A stretch of 64,000 bases of DNA, from positions 1,364,001 through 1,428,000 of the forward strand of contig JADQAV010000015.1 of the NCBI GenBank assembly GCA_019775845.1, read 5' to 3'. Under the pieces are notes generated by a model. That model had not been told where the DNA came from and ran no database searches. It saw nothing but the letters and a program-made list of their open reading frames with translations. The DNA comes from Myrmaecium sp. VS I D KN 1 (Eukaryota > Ascomycota > Dothideomycetes > Valsariales > Valsariaceae). Positions within the stretch are counted from its first letter, which is position 1. Each line of letters begins with the position of its first letter. The position numbers and the translations under genes are program-made. Below, piece by piece: positions 9,096-19,592 of the stretch.

Positions 9096-9653
9096 TCAAA
9101 ACATCCTCCAGTCGTTGCCCGGGTCGATCCAAGGCTCGTAGCTCTCGCCTCCTTGGCCATCTTCGTCCAAGGCCTCCTTCAGCTTCATGCCGACGGCCTC
9201 GATCTTCTTCTTCAGCGCAGTATGCTGCTTGTGCAGCTCCTGCCCTTCTTTGGCAAACTTCTGCATCTTCTCCGGCAGCACCTCGCTCTTGTACTGCAGG
9301 GAGCCCAGCTTGCCGCGGAGCTTCTTGAGGTCGCGGTCCTTTGCCGCGGGTCCGGACGACGCGGCGAGAAGTTTGGCGACGGCGGCCGTCATGGCCTTGG
9401 CCGCAGGGAGGGCAGCGAACTGCGAGGCGTTGTCTGATGGATGTATGGTCAGCTAGAAGCCCTTTTGATTCAACTCGCGACGGTGGTTACCTTGGATGTC
9501 TTTAGGAGGAGCTTCCTTGCTCGGGCCGCTGTCAAGGTCTTCGGTGGCCTTGCTAACGCTGACGGGAGGAACGCAGCGACTGCCTTTGGTGAAGGCGCGA
9601 GTGGTGACCAGCAATGGCAGCTTGGTGGCGACGAGCTTTGAAAAAGAAGACAT
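9096..9653 (-). CDS. Two-exon coiled-coil protein, 166 aa, possible mitochondrial presequence
   Basis: Exon 1 is 9653-9491. The intron 9490-9434 (57 nt) has donor GTAACC, branch GCTGAC and acceptor ATCAG. Exon 2 is 9433-9096. The phase-1 join gives DIQDNASQF. Residues 1-24 are basic/hydroxylated with no acidic residue (KLPLLVTTRAFTKGSR), typical of a mitochondrial targeting signal. Residues about 75-145 are Lys/Leu-rich and helical (DLKKLRGKL, KMQKFAKEGQELHKQH, ALKKKIEAV), a likely coiled coil. The end is acidic and Trp-containing. Family not recognised. Confidence 0.65.
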
Positions 9654-10159
9654 CTTGATGGGATGTTTGACGTTGAAGGTGAATGGTTCGAGTATCAGCC
9701 GGTTGCTTCGAATGGTGTAACACGCTGGGGGTGCGGAATTCTGGTGTCAAGTAGCTAGAGTTGATGAACCAACGCAAAAGATTGCTTGTCAAGTGCGTGG
9801 TTGGTAAGCCAAGTCGTCGGTCGTGACAGTGGACGCAGCGGTTTCAGTAGATCAGAACAATAACATCAATAACAGTTACTAGCTAGGCCCTACGCTGAAC
9901 TTCACCGCCTCCGTGACCTGATTTCGAGTCGTGCGGTCAACGGGCCCTGCACAATAGTTAGGTTTCTGTCACAATAACAGTCGAGGATTACCTAAGCCAT
10001 TGTGTCCAAGGCTCTGTTACTGCTAGCATAAAACCAACTCTCCCCTGCGACACACAACCAACTTCTTCCACTCTCGATAGAACATCAGCTTGCAGACTAT
10101 ACCCCAAGTTCATTTACAAAGCCTCGAACAAACTGCCTACATCGATTTACCCCTTCAAG
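9654..10159. promoter_or_regulatory. Divergent promoter region between two genes
   Basis: Shared upstream region of the minus-strand gene starting at 9653 and the plus-strand gene starting at 10160. A CATAAAACC box at about 10028 precedes a C/A-rich leader (about 130 nt) of the plus-strand gene. No clear TATA for the other side. Confidence 0.4.
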
Positions 10160-11518
10160 ATGAGAGACCACCGTTCTCACAGCGCGCCTATCCTTTCAAG
10201 CGCCATGAACGAAATCGAAGACGTCGGCGACATGCTTACTGGCGCTCGTATGTCACATGTAATCGAAGGCACCTCGGAGAAGTGGACTGCACGTAGAGCC
10301 ACCTTGCGCAAATCCCGCGTCATCGACTGCGGCGCTTTGAGGGCGCTCTTTCACCAGCAAGGAGACCCAGGAGACGTCAAGGAAATTGTTTCCGGACCCA
10401 CAGAAGGTGTTGGCACCGAAGGCGAAGTTCTTCCTCTGCTTCGCGCGATCAACCGTGATGACGGTGCAGCTGCTCGTGCTGCCGCCTGGGACAATGACGA
10501 CTACTCCATTCTGAAGGATCCTTTGGCTGCGTACAAGACTAAGGGAAGCACTCGTCACAGCTTCCAGACGCCGGCTCATCTGGCTGATCCACCCAGCCCG
10601 GCGAGCCACTTCGAAGACAACCGGATGCTTTTGACAGAGGAAACTCTGAAGCGTTTGGAACAGTTTCATATCAAGAACGCTCAGAAGGCTGCTGGCAAGG
10701 CCGATCAGCAAAAGACATCTACCCAGCAGTACAACCTCGAGGACCAGGATCCTTTCAAGGACCCATCCAAGAACCCCTTCGAGGATCCATCCAAGGGCAA
10801 CTCGGAGGCCAGCACAATCAAGACCTCTGATGTTACCTTGGCTTCCATGGCTGCACACCATTCACACTCGCAAGAGCTTCAATCACCTTCAAGCGTCTAC
10901 TCGCAATCCACCGGTTGGGAGGACGAGCGCAAGGTGTACAAGTACACCTCCACTGTCACTCCGGCCCGGCCCCTGCCGCCTGCCGGTCTCTACCGCATCG
11001 ATACTTCGGCAACCGGCTTCAAGGAAGACAACAAGACGTACATTCCCCCTGCCGCACCGGCCATGCCCCGGCAACCTGCCGGCCTTCACCACGCCGATAC
11101 CATTCGCGACGGTCTCGAAGACAACCAGGACGCCGCAGCAGCTCGGCGCCAGACCCATCTCGGCATCATGGAAGCCGAGATGAACGCCGCACTGGCCCAG
11201 ATGGCCGCCGACGTTGACATGAAGAAAGCTCGCGACTTTGTCTTGAGGTCCTTGGCTGACCTCTACAAGAAGGATCCCGATGAGAAGTTCCTCAATTCTC
11301 TGGGTTACAAATCCCTCCGTGCCTATGTCGATCAGCTTGACCGTGAACAGCTGAAGAAGATGTACGCTAGGTTTCGCAATGCCAATGGACAAGCTGAGGA
11401 GGAGCGCCTTGCCAAGATGACAGTGGAGGAGAGGCTGTTGGAGGAGTTGTTGCCTCGTCTGGAGACTGAACAGGAGTTCTGGGAAGACATGAAGGCGTAC
11501 TGGGACAGTCTTGAGTAA
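10160..11518 (+). CDS. Hypothetical 452-aa protein with helical C-terminus
   Basis: Single exon; ATG in TTCAAGATGAGAG after a C/A-rich leader. Residues 1-130 are mixed. About 140-330 are disordered and rich in Pro, Ser and Asp, with a short repeat (DPFKDPSKNPFEDPSKG). The last 125 residues are charged and helical (LRSLADLYKKDPDEKF, EEERLAKMTVEERLLEELL). No enzyme motif, signal peptide or membrane segment. Clean codon use and length make this one of the most secure genes here; probably a lineage-restricted cytosolic or nuclear protein. Confidence 0.8.
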   Translation: MRDHRSHSAPILSSAMNEIEDVGDMLTGARMSHVIEGTSEKWTARRATLRKSRVIDCGALRALFHQQGDPGDVKEIVSGPTEGVGTEGEVLPLLRAINRDDGAAARAAAWDNDDYSILKDPLAAYKTKGSTRHSFQTPAHLADPPSPASHFEDNRMLLTEETLKRLEQFHIKNAQKAAGKADQQKTSTQQYNLEDQDPFKDPSKNPFEDPSKGNSEASTIKTSDVTLASMAAHHSHSQELQSPSSVYSQSTGWEDERKVYKYTSTVTPARPLPPAGLYRIDTSATGFKEDNKTYIPPAAPAMPRQPAGLHHADTIRDGLEDNQDAAAARRQTHLGIMEAEMNAALAQMAADVDMKKARDFVLRSLADLYKKDPDEKFLNSLGYKSLRAYVDQLDREQLKKMYARFRNANGQAEEERLAKMTVEERLLEELLPRLETEQEFWEDMKAYWDSLE

Positions 11519-12897
11519 TTGCGAAAAGGCATAGGCAACGACGGATAGCACAAGTCGTGAGAGACTGCTTCCCCTGTCCAGAAACCTTCAACCGGTTTCC
11601 TATTGCTAGGCATATCGCCTTGATACTTACCGCTCAACGGTAGCGTCATCGAGAATTGGAGGTCTAGTCAGAAGTTCATTGCACGAGAAGGAGTGTCAGG
11701 AAATCCAATGTAGCTAGACCCAGAATACATATTCTCGACCTAAAGAATGCAGACAGGTTGCTCTATCTTATCTCCTTATTAGATGAGTTTGAATTGTAGG
11801 GAACATCGAAGTATATCCGCCTGAACTCTTACATAGAGGATGATGAGGTAGATAGGGACAAAAGAGCCTGCTGGTATGGGGGGGGCTTGGCTGATAAAAT
11901 CTCAAACTGGCTAATTGATTTCATTGATATATCGTTGCGTCCACTCTTCTCTTCCTTCTTTGAATGCGATGTTGCGACTAGTCTTGACGTATGGGAAGAG
12001 ATATATGGCAAGAAGCTATACGGTATTGGGTATTGTGGTACGTGGAGAACAGAGAAAGGCAAAACCTTCCAGTAAAGATTCTATATTGTTTTCCCGTAAA
12101 GCAACGGATGGATCAGACCATCGGCTGGTGAAAGGGAAGTTTTCAGAAACCGGAAGCTAGGAAACGAAACAAAAGATATTGAATTGATACTAAAGACCAA
12201 AAAGAAAAAAGATGGAAATGTACGACATCCAACGATCCAGTCGAGTCCCAACATGACATTGCCTTTACAAGCGCTGGGCTCCTGGGTTCCGTCCGTGTCC
12301 CTCGAAACAAAAAAAAGGTTGCTTGCAGAAGTGCGCCTCCGGCGCAAGCGCTCATACTTTCGTGTGCTTCCTCAAAAGGGCTGGAGACCTCTGCAAGCGG
12401 AGCCAGAGCGCTGGTGGAGGACTCCGTCGTTTGATCTAGGCATGGGAGTGGGTGCGCTTGCAACGGGGGGTGCAAGGCGGTGGTTGCTCGCGCATGCCGT
12501 AGGTTGTGGTGGGGATGGAGGAGAGAGCGGGATGGGGGAGGGACTTGCCTGGGTAGTATGATGAGATAGAAAGAGGTGAGTATGTTGGCCACACCTCTGT
12601 GATAGTTCGATGCAGTGGTGGAGGGCCTTTTTGTCTCCGTGCTCTTGCCAGTAATGTCGAAGTGTTTGACATAGGCACTGCGGAATGTGGGCCTCTATGA
12701 TGAGGACGTTCTCCGTAGTGCGTGCTGTGGGATTCAATTGGAGCGGGTTGTATTTCCTATATGGTCAGGTGCCGTTACTCCGATTGTCGTGCTCAGCTTG
12801 AACGAAATCGGCATAATAAAAGTGTTCATCGCTTCTGCTACTATGTTCGCCTTTGTTTCAGTTTAGCTAAGCCGGCTGCAAGCAGGTAGCTTTTTAG
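11519..12897. other. 1.4-kb stretch without a supported gene
   Basis: Several open frames of 70-150 codons overlap here on both strands (for example 12143-12592 and 12372-12737, minus). The longest begin at non-ATG codons and none stands out. A CATATAGG box near 12760 and an ATG at about 12677 opening MSNTSTLLARARRQK could mark a small minus-strand gene. I cannot confirm it. Confidence 0.35.
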
Positions 12898-13107
12898 TCA
12901 GACAGCTTCAGGACTCGCATGCAGTAGATGGTGCCATGATGTAGTGTTCTTGACCAGTCGGAGAACGACGAGGTAGGACAGAAGAAGTATCCTAGTCAAA
13001 GCGGTAAGCTGCGAGAAAACGGTGTATATCACGATGACCAGTATAAGAGGCAGATTACTGCGGAATCGCCGTAGTGTAAGGCAGCACTGATCAACGCTCA
13101 GATGCAT
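12898..13107 (-). CDS. Small membrane protein, 69 aa
   Basis: ATG at 13107 (MHLSVDQCCLTLRRFR) about 60 nt below a CATTTATACG box. Residues 18-52 form a long hydrophobic stretch (LPLILVIVIYTVFSQ, then ILLLSYLVVLRLV), one long or two short membrane helices, followed by a polar His/Ser tail. The frame is open further up but without ATG. Family unknown. Confidence 0.42.
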   Translation of the reverse strand: MHLSVDQCCLTLRRFRSNLPLILVIVIYTVFSQLTALTRILLLSYLVVLRLVKNTTSWHHLLHASPEAV

Positions 13108-14087
13108 ATTTGTGTCCGTTATGTCATTATGTAGTCGCGGCTTGACTGCGTATAAATGTATCTTGCGCTCTGACTGGCGAAGAAAGTAATCCCGGATCTG
13201 AGTGTAGCTTAGCACGATTTATTTTCCGGTCGGTCTGGAGGATGTAGTAACAAAGTAGTTCAAAGAATTTGTAATAGCCGGTGCAATGCAGGAATGCGGA
13301 TGATGAGAGAGGTCGAAAAACCGAGGACTCGATCCGGTTTCAATGACGCGTGCCATTTTGCGAATCTGTGTCGTCACACTGTCACTGATGTGTGATGGCG
13401 GTCACGACACTGTAGAGGTAAGAAGGAAATGCAACTATTTGTATAGAATGAATGGAAGGAGAAGCAAGTATACAAGGAAGAAGAATCCGGGACCTGTAGA
13501 ACGTGAGGGTCGTGGTGTTGGTGCGTGAAGATGGTGGAAGAAAGGCGGACGCGGGAGCGGAACAACAATGCAATATCGCAAGTTCAGCATTGTGCGCTAG
13601 ACTTTCGGCTGATTGGCTTAGGATGGGATAACAAAGCACCCCGGGCTCGACCCCTCTCCGACTGTAATTTGAAAAACAATGTTATACCTTAGAGGAAATA
13701 GAGAAAATGAATGTCTAGATTTGATCTCGAAGGGCTAGAGTAGCGCTTTCAGGCTCACGCATCCCCCGCCTTCCGTCCATGCACCTCTATATCTCAAGCA
13801 TATCAGCATACAGCCGTATATTTCTAGCTGTTAAAGAAGAAAAGAACGAGATACGTCTGTTCAGAGCCAAAAGGCATGCGCTTCACTTTTCCGTGCATCC
13901 CAATATAGCTCCTGAGCACCCCGTGCCTCAGGCACCAGTTTCACCCTGGGTCTCTCTACCAGCACAAGGCTTTGTCTCTCTAACATAACAGGTTGACTGG
14001 CTAGCCTATCTGCCTATATTCCCTATCCGCCCATTCCCACCACGATACTCTCCTTCTTTTACTGCTACTGGTGGCCCGCGGCTCCCT

Positions 14088-14318
14088 CTATCCGGCTCGC
14101 GCCCATCCCCCTTCTATGGCGCTTTGCTGTTCTGTCTCAGCGACCGGATCCATCCTATAGCGGAGCCGAGGAAACTGGCGCAGGATTACAGCCTTTTGTA
14201 ACCGAATGTAAAGCGGGCCATGCTCGCCTTTGACGTCGCCAGTCGCCAGCGATTGTAGTAGGGCCCGGCACCGATCTTTATATATGGTCTGCCGACGGAG
14301 GTGCAGAGGCTTGGACAT
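14088..14318 (-). CDS. Possible divergent member of the helical family, 76 aa
   Basis: ATG at 14318 (MSKPLHLRRQTIYKDR). The segment QKAVILRQFPRLRYRMD can be laid over the family core (A-[VL]-[LI]-x-R-[EQ]-[FL] and Met 7 residues later), and the part before it is helical. The TLA motif at the N-terminus is missing. The frame stays open upstream to 14501 without the pattern. I treat membership as plausible, not shown. Confidence 0.35.
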   Translation of the reverse strand: MSKPLHLRRQTIYKDRCRALLQSLATGDVKGEHGPLYIRLQKAVILRQFPRLRYRMDPVAETEQQSAIEGGWARAG

Positions 14319-14616
14319 AGATGAAAACGAACACGGCGGCCCACTCGCCGCGCAATACGACGGCCCAGTCCACTGGCGGACGCTAGCGGGCGGACGGCCA
14401 GTCGCCCTTGAGAGCGGGCGGGTTGCCCACGAGGATCTCTTTCCCAAACCACTCAGGAGTGCTGTCAAACTATACCGAAAAAGACCCGTTCGGAACTCCA
14501 CTATGACAGACCTCCCTAACTTAGAGGCGAGGGGGCTTCTTGTCGTGCCCTCGGAAGAGTTTCACCACCGCAAGTGTGGTCTGGCCGGCCGTAGTCAAGG
14601 GATCGCCCTCTATCTG

Positions 14617-15044
14617 CTATATACTCGACTTCCTCGAAGAGAAGTCGCCTAAGTTGTGACAGATCAGTCGTACCGTCCGCGTTCCGAACCGAAAAGTATC
14701 CTGAGATATGGCCTTGACGCCTGAATCCCGATACTTAGATGGATCAAAATTCCCCGCTAGGAAGGAGTCCGCACTTGGCACGATCTTTTGGAGTCCCGTA
14801 AGTTTCCAATCCATTCGGACACCCAAGCACACAGAGTATTCTGAGCTAACGTGAGGCCCTTTCTAAGCAACCTCGGAATCTGAACAAAGAGCGCTTTGTT
14901 GGACTCAGTCAATTCCTCTTTATCGAGAGCCGAAATCTTTGAGGTCGTTGAAAGATTTTGGGAGGCGTTTGCCGAGGGCTGAGACACTTCTGACGCGGAA
15001 GCCTCAAGACGCTTCCTGTTCCGTAGTCGCTTGTTGGAATACAA
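14617..15044 (-). CDS. Unrecognised coding sequence in two frames
   Basis: The frame 15044-14757 (no ATG; preceded by CTAACAG, which could be a branch plus acceptor) reads NKRLRNRKRLEASASEVSQ and is basic, then Ser/Leu-rich. From about 14830 the adjoining frame reads better (FDPSKYRDSGVKAISQ) down to 14617. It may be an exon set with an unseen intron, or a broken gene. An upstream exon is not visible. Confidence 0.33.
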
Positions 15045-15399
15045 GGCTGTTAGGACTATCTAACAGGGAGGCCGCGTGATGGCGGAAGTCGTATAGTTTT
15101 TAATACTCATTCTTCAAATGAGCTCGTCGAATTATCGCTTGAATATGTTCTCGTATATATTACTTCTCAACGATCTGGGGAAGCAACCCTGGGGTCACCT
15201 GAGACACATGTTTTCACTTGCACTGCAGGGTCCTCTTTTCACCAAGAAATCGACGTTTACGTGGCGATTAATTCACCGTCTTTAGAAAAGAAGCAGTATA
15301 AGCCCCAGCGACCGCGATCGCGACGTCGACCTCCGCGCGGTTCCAGGCGCCGTCGGTAGGGAAACGGCATCGCCCCACCTCCTAACATGATATGAATCC

Positions 15400-15894
15400 T
15401 TACTGGGCCGCAACGAAACATACGCGGCTTCGCCCACGTCCATGCCCGGCGCTCGGCGCACGGCCGTGACGGTTAAACCGACGATTTGGGTCCCGTGCCA
15501 CAGTTGTGTCCGGACCTCGGCGGGCCAGGAGGACGAAGGCTTCTCGTTTGGGGGTGTTCGGATGGTAGAAATACGGTCTGCGTGAGAGTATTTCGTATAT
15601 ATTGGTAGGGGAATGAACTGGCGAGGACGAAAGCCGATCGGGATCGCGACGGCGGCAGCGTGGGAGGTAGGTAATACCTAGACTTTTCCTGCCCGGAGCC
15701 CACAGAGCCAGATGAGGCGGCGGCGAAGGCAACGACGACAACTTCTGAGCGTTTCGCGAAGACGAAGGGAGAACGAGTTGTGATTCGACGGAGCGTGAGC
15801 AGGCTCGCCTGCGGAGGCGCTTCCTCAGCTGGTCGAGAAGACGTTGCGCTTTGTTCCAGAGGTCTTTGAAGCTGAGAGGGAGGAGGCAGGGCAT
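15400..15894 (-). CDS. Basic hypothetical protein, 164 aa
   Basis: The leader ends CCACAACAACAATGCCC, a very strong fungal start context, with CTATAACTC about 70 nt above. Residues 8-32 are a basic helix (FKDLWNKAQRLLDQLRKRLRRR). The rest is Pro/Ser/Arg-rich with clusters of Arg and His near the end. The total charge is strongly positive, which suggests nucleic acid binding; this is inference. A second frame is open across the same DNA (15473-16039) but lacks such a start. Confidence 0.5.
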   Translation of the reverse strand: MPCLLPLSFKDLWNKAQRLLDQLRKRLRRRACSRSVESQLVLPSSSRNAQKLSSLPSPPPHLALWAPGRKSLGITYLPRCRRRDPDRLSSSPVHSPTNIYEILSRRPYFYHPNTPKREAFVLLARRGPDTTVARDPNRRFNRHGRAPSAGHGRGRSRVCFVAAQ

Positions 15895-16432
15895 TGTTGT
15901 TGTGGTTTATAGGTAGGTTGGAGTGCAATCCGACTGCGATTGAGATTGACGACGTTGAGTTATAGAAACAGCCTTTGCAGGCAAGTGGGAGTTGGTGCCC
16001 AATTGCCCTTCCAGGGATTCGCACTCCATTTTGGCTCATGCGTGTTGGCCCTGAACCTCTCCACCACCGAGCATTCCCGAACCTTGCGGACTTGGATCAA
16101 CGGCGAACTCTTGCAGACTGGGCGGAACCTGGTGGTTGAAGAATAGCAGCTAAAGCCTCTATTAAGCATTCAGGAATATATAATTCGCATGAAAAGAAGC
16201 AGCGCAGACTGTCGTTGCAGGCTTTAGAGGGCATAGCCATCTTATCAATTCAGCTTTAACGAGTTCAGATGAAGACAAAGCCCCGACGTCTCCATACACA
16301 TTCTTATATACCGTAACCTTCAAGCAATCAGGGCATTGACACGTAGGCGGCTACGAGGATGAAAGACAGCAGCACCACTACGTGTAGAAGCAGAGACACG
16401 GCCTGAGGCAGCAAACGGAAAGAAGTTTCTGA

Positions 16433-16560
16433 TTATACCGCCCTCTTCTTGAGGGCGAACGGTCTCTGGCAGGCGGTGCTGCCGCTTTCAAAAACGGCAA
16501 AGATGTTGTCGCTGTTGCTGTCGTTGTCGTCATCGTCGTTGTCGTCGTCATCCTCCTCCT
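16433..16560 (-). other. Acidic-repeat coding-like segment
   Basis: In one minus-strand frame this reads EEEDDDDNDDDDNDSNSDN and ends ALKKRAV before a stop, encoded by GAC/GAT/AAC repeats. It lies below the gene ending at 16705, beyond a T-rich tract with a CCTCAG acceptor-like site, but the best donor (GTGAGA at the end of that gene) joins to the wrong phase. It may be a terminal exon, 3' UTR or chance. Confidence 0.3.
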
Positions 16561-16704
16561 CTGCCCGTAGGCGCTCCCGAAAAGCAAACAACGACGTCTG
16601 AGGCCCGTAGGCCGTATTGTTACAGAAAAAAAAAAAGAAAAAGAAACCACAAAAAGAAAAAAGACCAGACGACACCGCAACACCCCCCACAGCCCCCCCA
16701 CCTC

Positions 16705-16995
16705 TCACTCCCCGTCCGCAATCCGACGCAACGCCTCCACCAACACCTCCTCCGACCACACCGTGGGGGTGTTTCCACCCGCCACGGGCGTTCCCGGCGC
16801 AGGGCGGGGGCGACAGCGGCGGCGGCGGAGGCGGCGGTCCTCCCTGGGCAGGTGGATGATGATCCTGGGGCGAACCCCAGCTTCCCTTGCCATGTGGATC
16901 GCTAGGGCGACCGATGGCATGACCGAGCCCAGAAAGGGCTCCAGCTGCAGACCGTGGAAGGTGAAGTGGATGTCTAGCACCCACTCGACCGGCAT
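16705..16995 (-). CDS. Short protein, 96 aa, below a CAG-repeat leader
   Basis: ATG at 16995 in ACCAAAGACCATGCC, following a CT-rich then CCACCACAACC leader typical of fungal 5' UTRs. Starts MPVEWVLDIHFTFHGLQLEP, then GSVMPSVALAIHMAREAG, an Arg-rich linker and an acidic helical end (WSEEVLVEALRRIADGE). The same frame is open upstream through the CAG/AGC repeat (poly-Ser reading), so a longer protein starting near 17496 cannot be excluded. I prefer the short one because of the start context. Confidence 0.45.
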   Translation of the reverse strand: MPVEWVLDIHFTFHGLQLEPFLGSVMPSVALAIHMAREAGVRPRIIIHLPREDRRLRRRRCRPRPAPGTPVAGGNTPTVWSEEVLVEALRRIADGE

Positions 16996-17063
16996 GGTCT
17001 TTGGTGGTTGTGGTGGTGGAGGAAGAAGAAGAGAGAGAGAGAGGGAGGGAGGAAGAAGGGTTT

Positions 17064-17240
17064 TGTTGCTGCTGTTGCTGTTGGTGCTGCTGCTTTTGCT
17101 GTTGTGGCTGCTGCTTTTACTGCTGCTGCTGCTGCTGCTCCTGTTGCTGCAGTCGCTGTTGCTACTGCTGGTACTGTTGCTGTTGTCGTTGCTGCTGTTG
17201 TCGTTCCTGCTGCTGTTGCTGCTGCTGCTGCTGTTGCTCT
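17064..17240. repeat. CAG/CTG trinucleotide-rich tract
   Basis: About 175 bp of CTG/TTG/CTT-type triplets on the plus strand (CAG/CAA on the minus strand). It would read Gln, Ser or Ala according to frame; all three minus frames stay open. It lies between a possible promoter and the ATG at 16995. Confidence 0.75.
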
Positions 17241-17686
17241 TGCCTGAGGCGCCGATGGCGGTCGGCGGCAGAGTTCTTGACGGGCTTCTTGTGAGTGGCT
17301 TGTAAGGCAGTTTGCTGCAGAGATGGTGAGCATACGCCAATCGAATTGGTGTTGTATGAAGAGCAATACAGACTGATTGCAACGACGTGAGCTGGCTGAA
17401 GAAGAGAGGAAAGGAAGCGAAGCAACCGTCGCGTAGGTATTCAGGCGAAATGGCACGGGACGGAACAGTAGCGAGGCTTCCCCACACAATAAGCATTAGT
17501 TGCCTTCAAAACTAATATCTAGCATAGAAAAGCTATTGACGTGCGCTTGAGAGCGATAAAATTACATATATATATACTATATAATACAAAGTCGTCGTGT
17601 CCATGCTTGTCAAAACAAGCTGCAAAAAGGCTGGCCCACAGCCCCAGCCAGAAGCATCTGGCAAACGTTTGTTGCCTGACGGCAGC

Positions 17687-17803
17687 CTAACAAGTTGAAC
17701 TCTGCGGCAGCTCGTCCCGCTTGGGGGTGAAGAAGAATTTGAAAACGGCTTTCCAGCCGTGTGCCTTGATGGCGCGAGGAAGGTTGTGCCAGTTGAGGCC
17801 CAT
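17687..17803 (-). CDS. 38-aa peptide gene with two leader introns
   Basis: The ATG at 17803 (AAGAACAATGGGC) opens MGLNWHNLPRAIKAHGWKAV and stops at 17687; the peptide is basic with a Phe-Phe-Phe core and ends in Cys. Upstream, a GTAAGT donor and a GGTATAG acceptor just before the ATG bracket one intron. TATAAAAG lies at 17942-17949. Further up, GTAAGT, GCTAAC and CTCTCAG mark another intron, with ATATATATGG at about 18065. The frame stays open through the joined leader but has no other ATG. Accurate splice signals and a good start support a real transcript; function unknown. Confidence 0.48.
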   Translation of the reverse strand: MGLNWHNLPRAIKAHGWKAVFKFFFTPKRDELPQSSTC

Positions 17804-17941
17804 TGTTCTTCTATACCGCCATCAGTGGCCTATTCAGATAATGTAGGCTTGAGAGATGGGAGGGAACTTACGGTTGGTGGAGGAGAGGACGAGGTGAAGG
17901 GGGGAGATTAGGAAGCTGGCGGCGCTGAGGTTGAAGAGAGG

Positions 17942-17949
17942 CTTTTATA
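17942..17949 (-). promoter_or_regulatory. TATA box TATAAAAG
   Basis: Lies inside or just below an apparent upstream leader intron, so the 38-aa peptide gene may have two start regions (here and at ATATATATGG near 18065). Confidence 0.4.
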
Positions 17950-18070
17950 GACTGAGAGACGTTAGCTAGACAGCCGCGATAGGCTGGATGTGGTGTTGAC
18001 TTACGTTTGCAGAAGTTGGGGATGCTGAAGATGAGACAGGAACGGTGAGGACGCTATTAGACCATATATA

Positions 18071-19186
18071 TATGGCCTGGCTAAAGGCTGTTTAGCGAGT
18101 ATCTGCGTGTCACGAGCTGTGACGAGATTACGTCCTGACGGTACTGAAGCGCATTCTAGCATCCAGATCTTATAACTGAACTCAAGCCGTGTGATATAAA
18201 GGCATAGCTATATATTCACCTCACCGGATCGGGTTCTGGATGAGCTTACGACCGATTCGTTTTGATCAACTGACTCGCTTGCCAGTGTGGACGGAGCTAG
18301 ATGTTTAATTAACTCTGGGCATGAACGTATTCCGTTCTCTTTCGCCATATAGCGTATACGGGGAGAATCGGTCATACGCCTCAGGTAGTCTGAAAAGAAT
18401 TCTGGAAAGGGATCTAGGAGAGCATCTATATCCGTGTAACATATCCTCTCGCAACCCCGGCGTCACCAGGCTCCTACGCGTCTGTTCTAATTCCAGTCTG
18501 GACGATAATAGGAGCCGCATTCCCGGCAAGAGACACGGTGGAATCATTATTCTTTGAGTCTCGGGCGGATCCGAGAGTACGGGGTATAGCGGTGACGATG
18601 CCATGCATTTACGGGAGGAGCTCAAGTAGATGGAGATCCGACCTGCGTGGGGGCGTCTTCATCGATCAGGGACCCAGAACTACCGGAATGGATGTAGGGT
18701 CTCCTGTATATTCCATCCTCATCAACACGTTAACATTCGGACAATCTTGAGCAAGATAATGGCATGCTTGGTCTTCCATGTAGGGAGCGATTCCATGGGC
18801 ATTGCCTCTTTCAAAGACGCAATTGCGGTTTCGGCTGTCAGGCCAGATGAAGGTTGGTGAGTAACTGTGATGGGCGGGGCATATAAAGCTTCTGGGGCTG
18901 ACAGCTGCTTAATTATATGTCTCTCTTGCGGACCTGTGAACGAAGCTGTCTATAAGTACGCAGTGACTTAGTTGTACAATGTTGCTGGCGACGGACACCT
19001 TGGTGACCAGCGCACGGAGGGTTCCCTGATCAATGGCTGATTGCACTGGCAGTGGGGTGTTGGGAAGGTTCTCACGACTGGATTGGCTGAGGCAGTCCGT
19101 TGGGAGGTTCCTTTGGGTTTGTAGCAGGGGTGTTTGGGATTTTCAGAGGAAGCTTGATGCAGGAGGAGAATTGTCTCCATCGCTAC
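18071..19186. other. 1.1 kb with only fragments of coding-like sequence
   Basis: On the plus strand, 18759-18860 reads MACLVFHVGSDSMGIASFKD and ends at a GTGAGT-like donor; no matching second exon was found. Frames at 18305-18625 (minus) and 18321-18557 (plus) overlap each other. I see no supported gene. Confidence 0.3.
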
Positions 19187-19339
19187 CTAATCGGCGCACA
19201 GTAAAGTTCCTGCCTTTTGGTTGGAGGGATCATCAAACTGGTAGCGAAAAGGGACGGTCTGGTATTGTTCACCAGGAACAGAGATATGAGAACGGTTGAA
19301 AGATGAGGTTGGATCTGCTGAGTTCGCGTGAACGGGCAT
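19187..19339 (-). CDS. Short polar protein, 50 aa
   Basis: ATG at 19339 (MPVHANSADPTSSFNRSHIS) about 45 nt below GTATATATGCG, so the spacing to a transcription start is normal. The ORF also has an earlier ATG, but that one overlaps the TATA. Polar, Gln/Tyr/Asp-containing, no membrane segment. Unknown. Confidence 0.35.
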   Translation of the reverse strand: MPVHANSADPTSSFNRSHISVPGEQYQTVPFRYQFDDPSNQKAGTLLCAD

Positions 19340-19592
19340 TGATCTGATGACGGTGCTCGGTGCAGCTGGTCCGCGCATATATACTGCGTGTTCCTGTCTG
19401 TCCTTTGATCCTAACGGTTGAAGAAAAGTAAGCGTATCGGGCTGATTCACGGAAGAAGGAAGACAATACCTTTAAAGGGCCTATTCGTCCAATTGGATAT
19501 GTACAGAGAAATACGGTCTGTCCTTTCATCCTGCTCTCTTCCCTACTTGTATCTCCTCTACCCGTAAAAGCTTACCTTCAGCAGGAACATTT

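Noticed and set aside
12372-12737. Minus-strand frame with a helical N-terminal part (CQTLRHYWQEHGDKKAL)
   Set aside because: Starts at a non-ATG codon, the second half is low-complexity, and it does not align with the helical family core.
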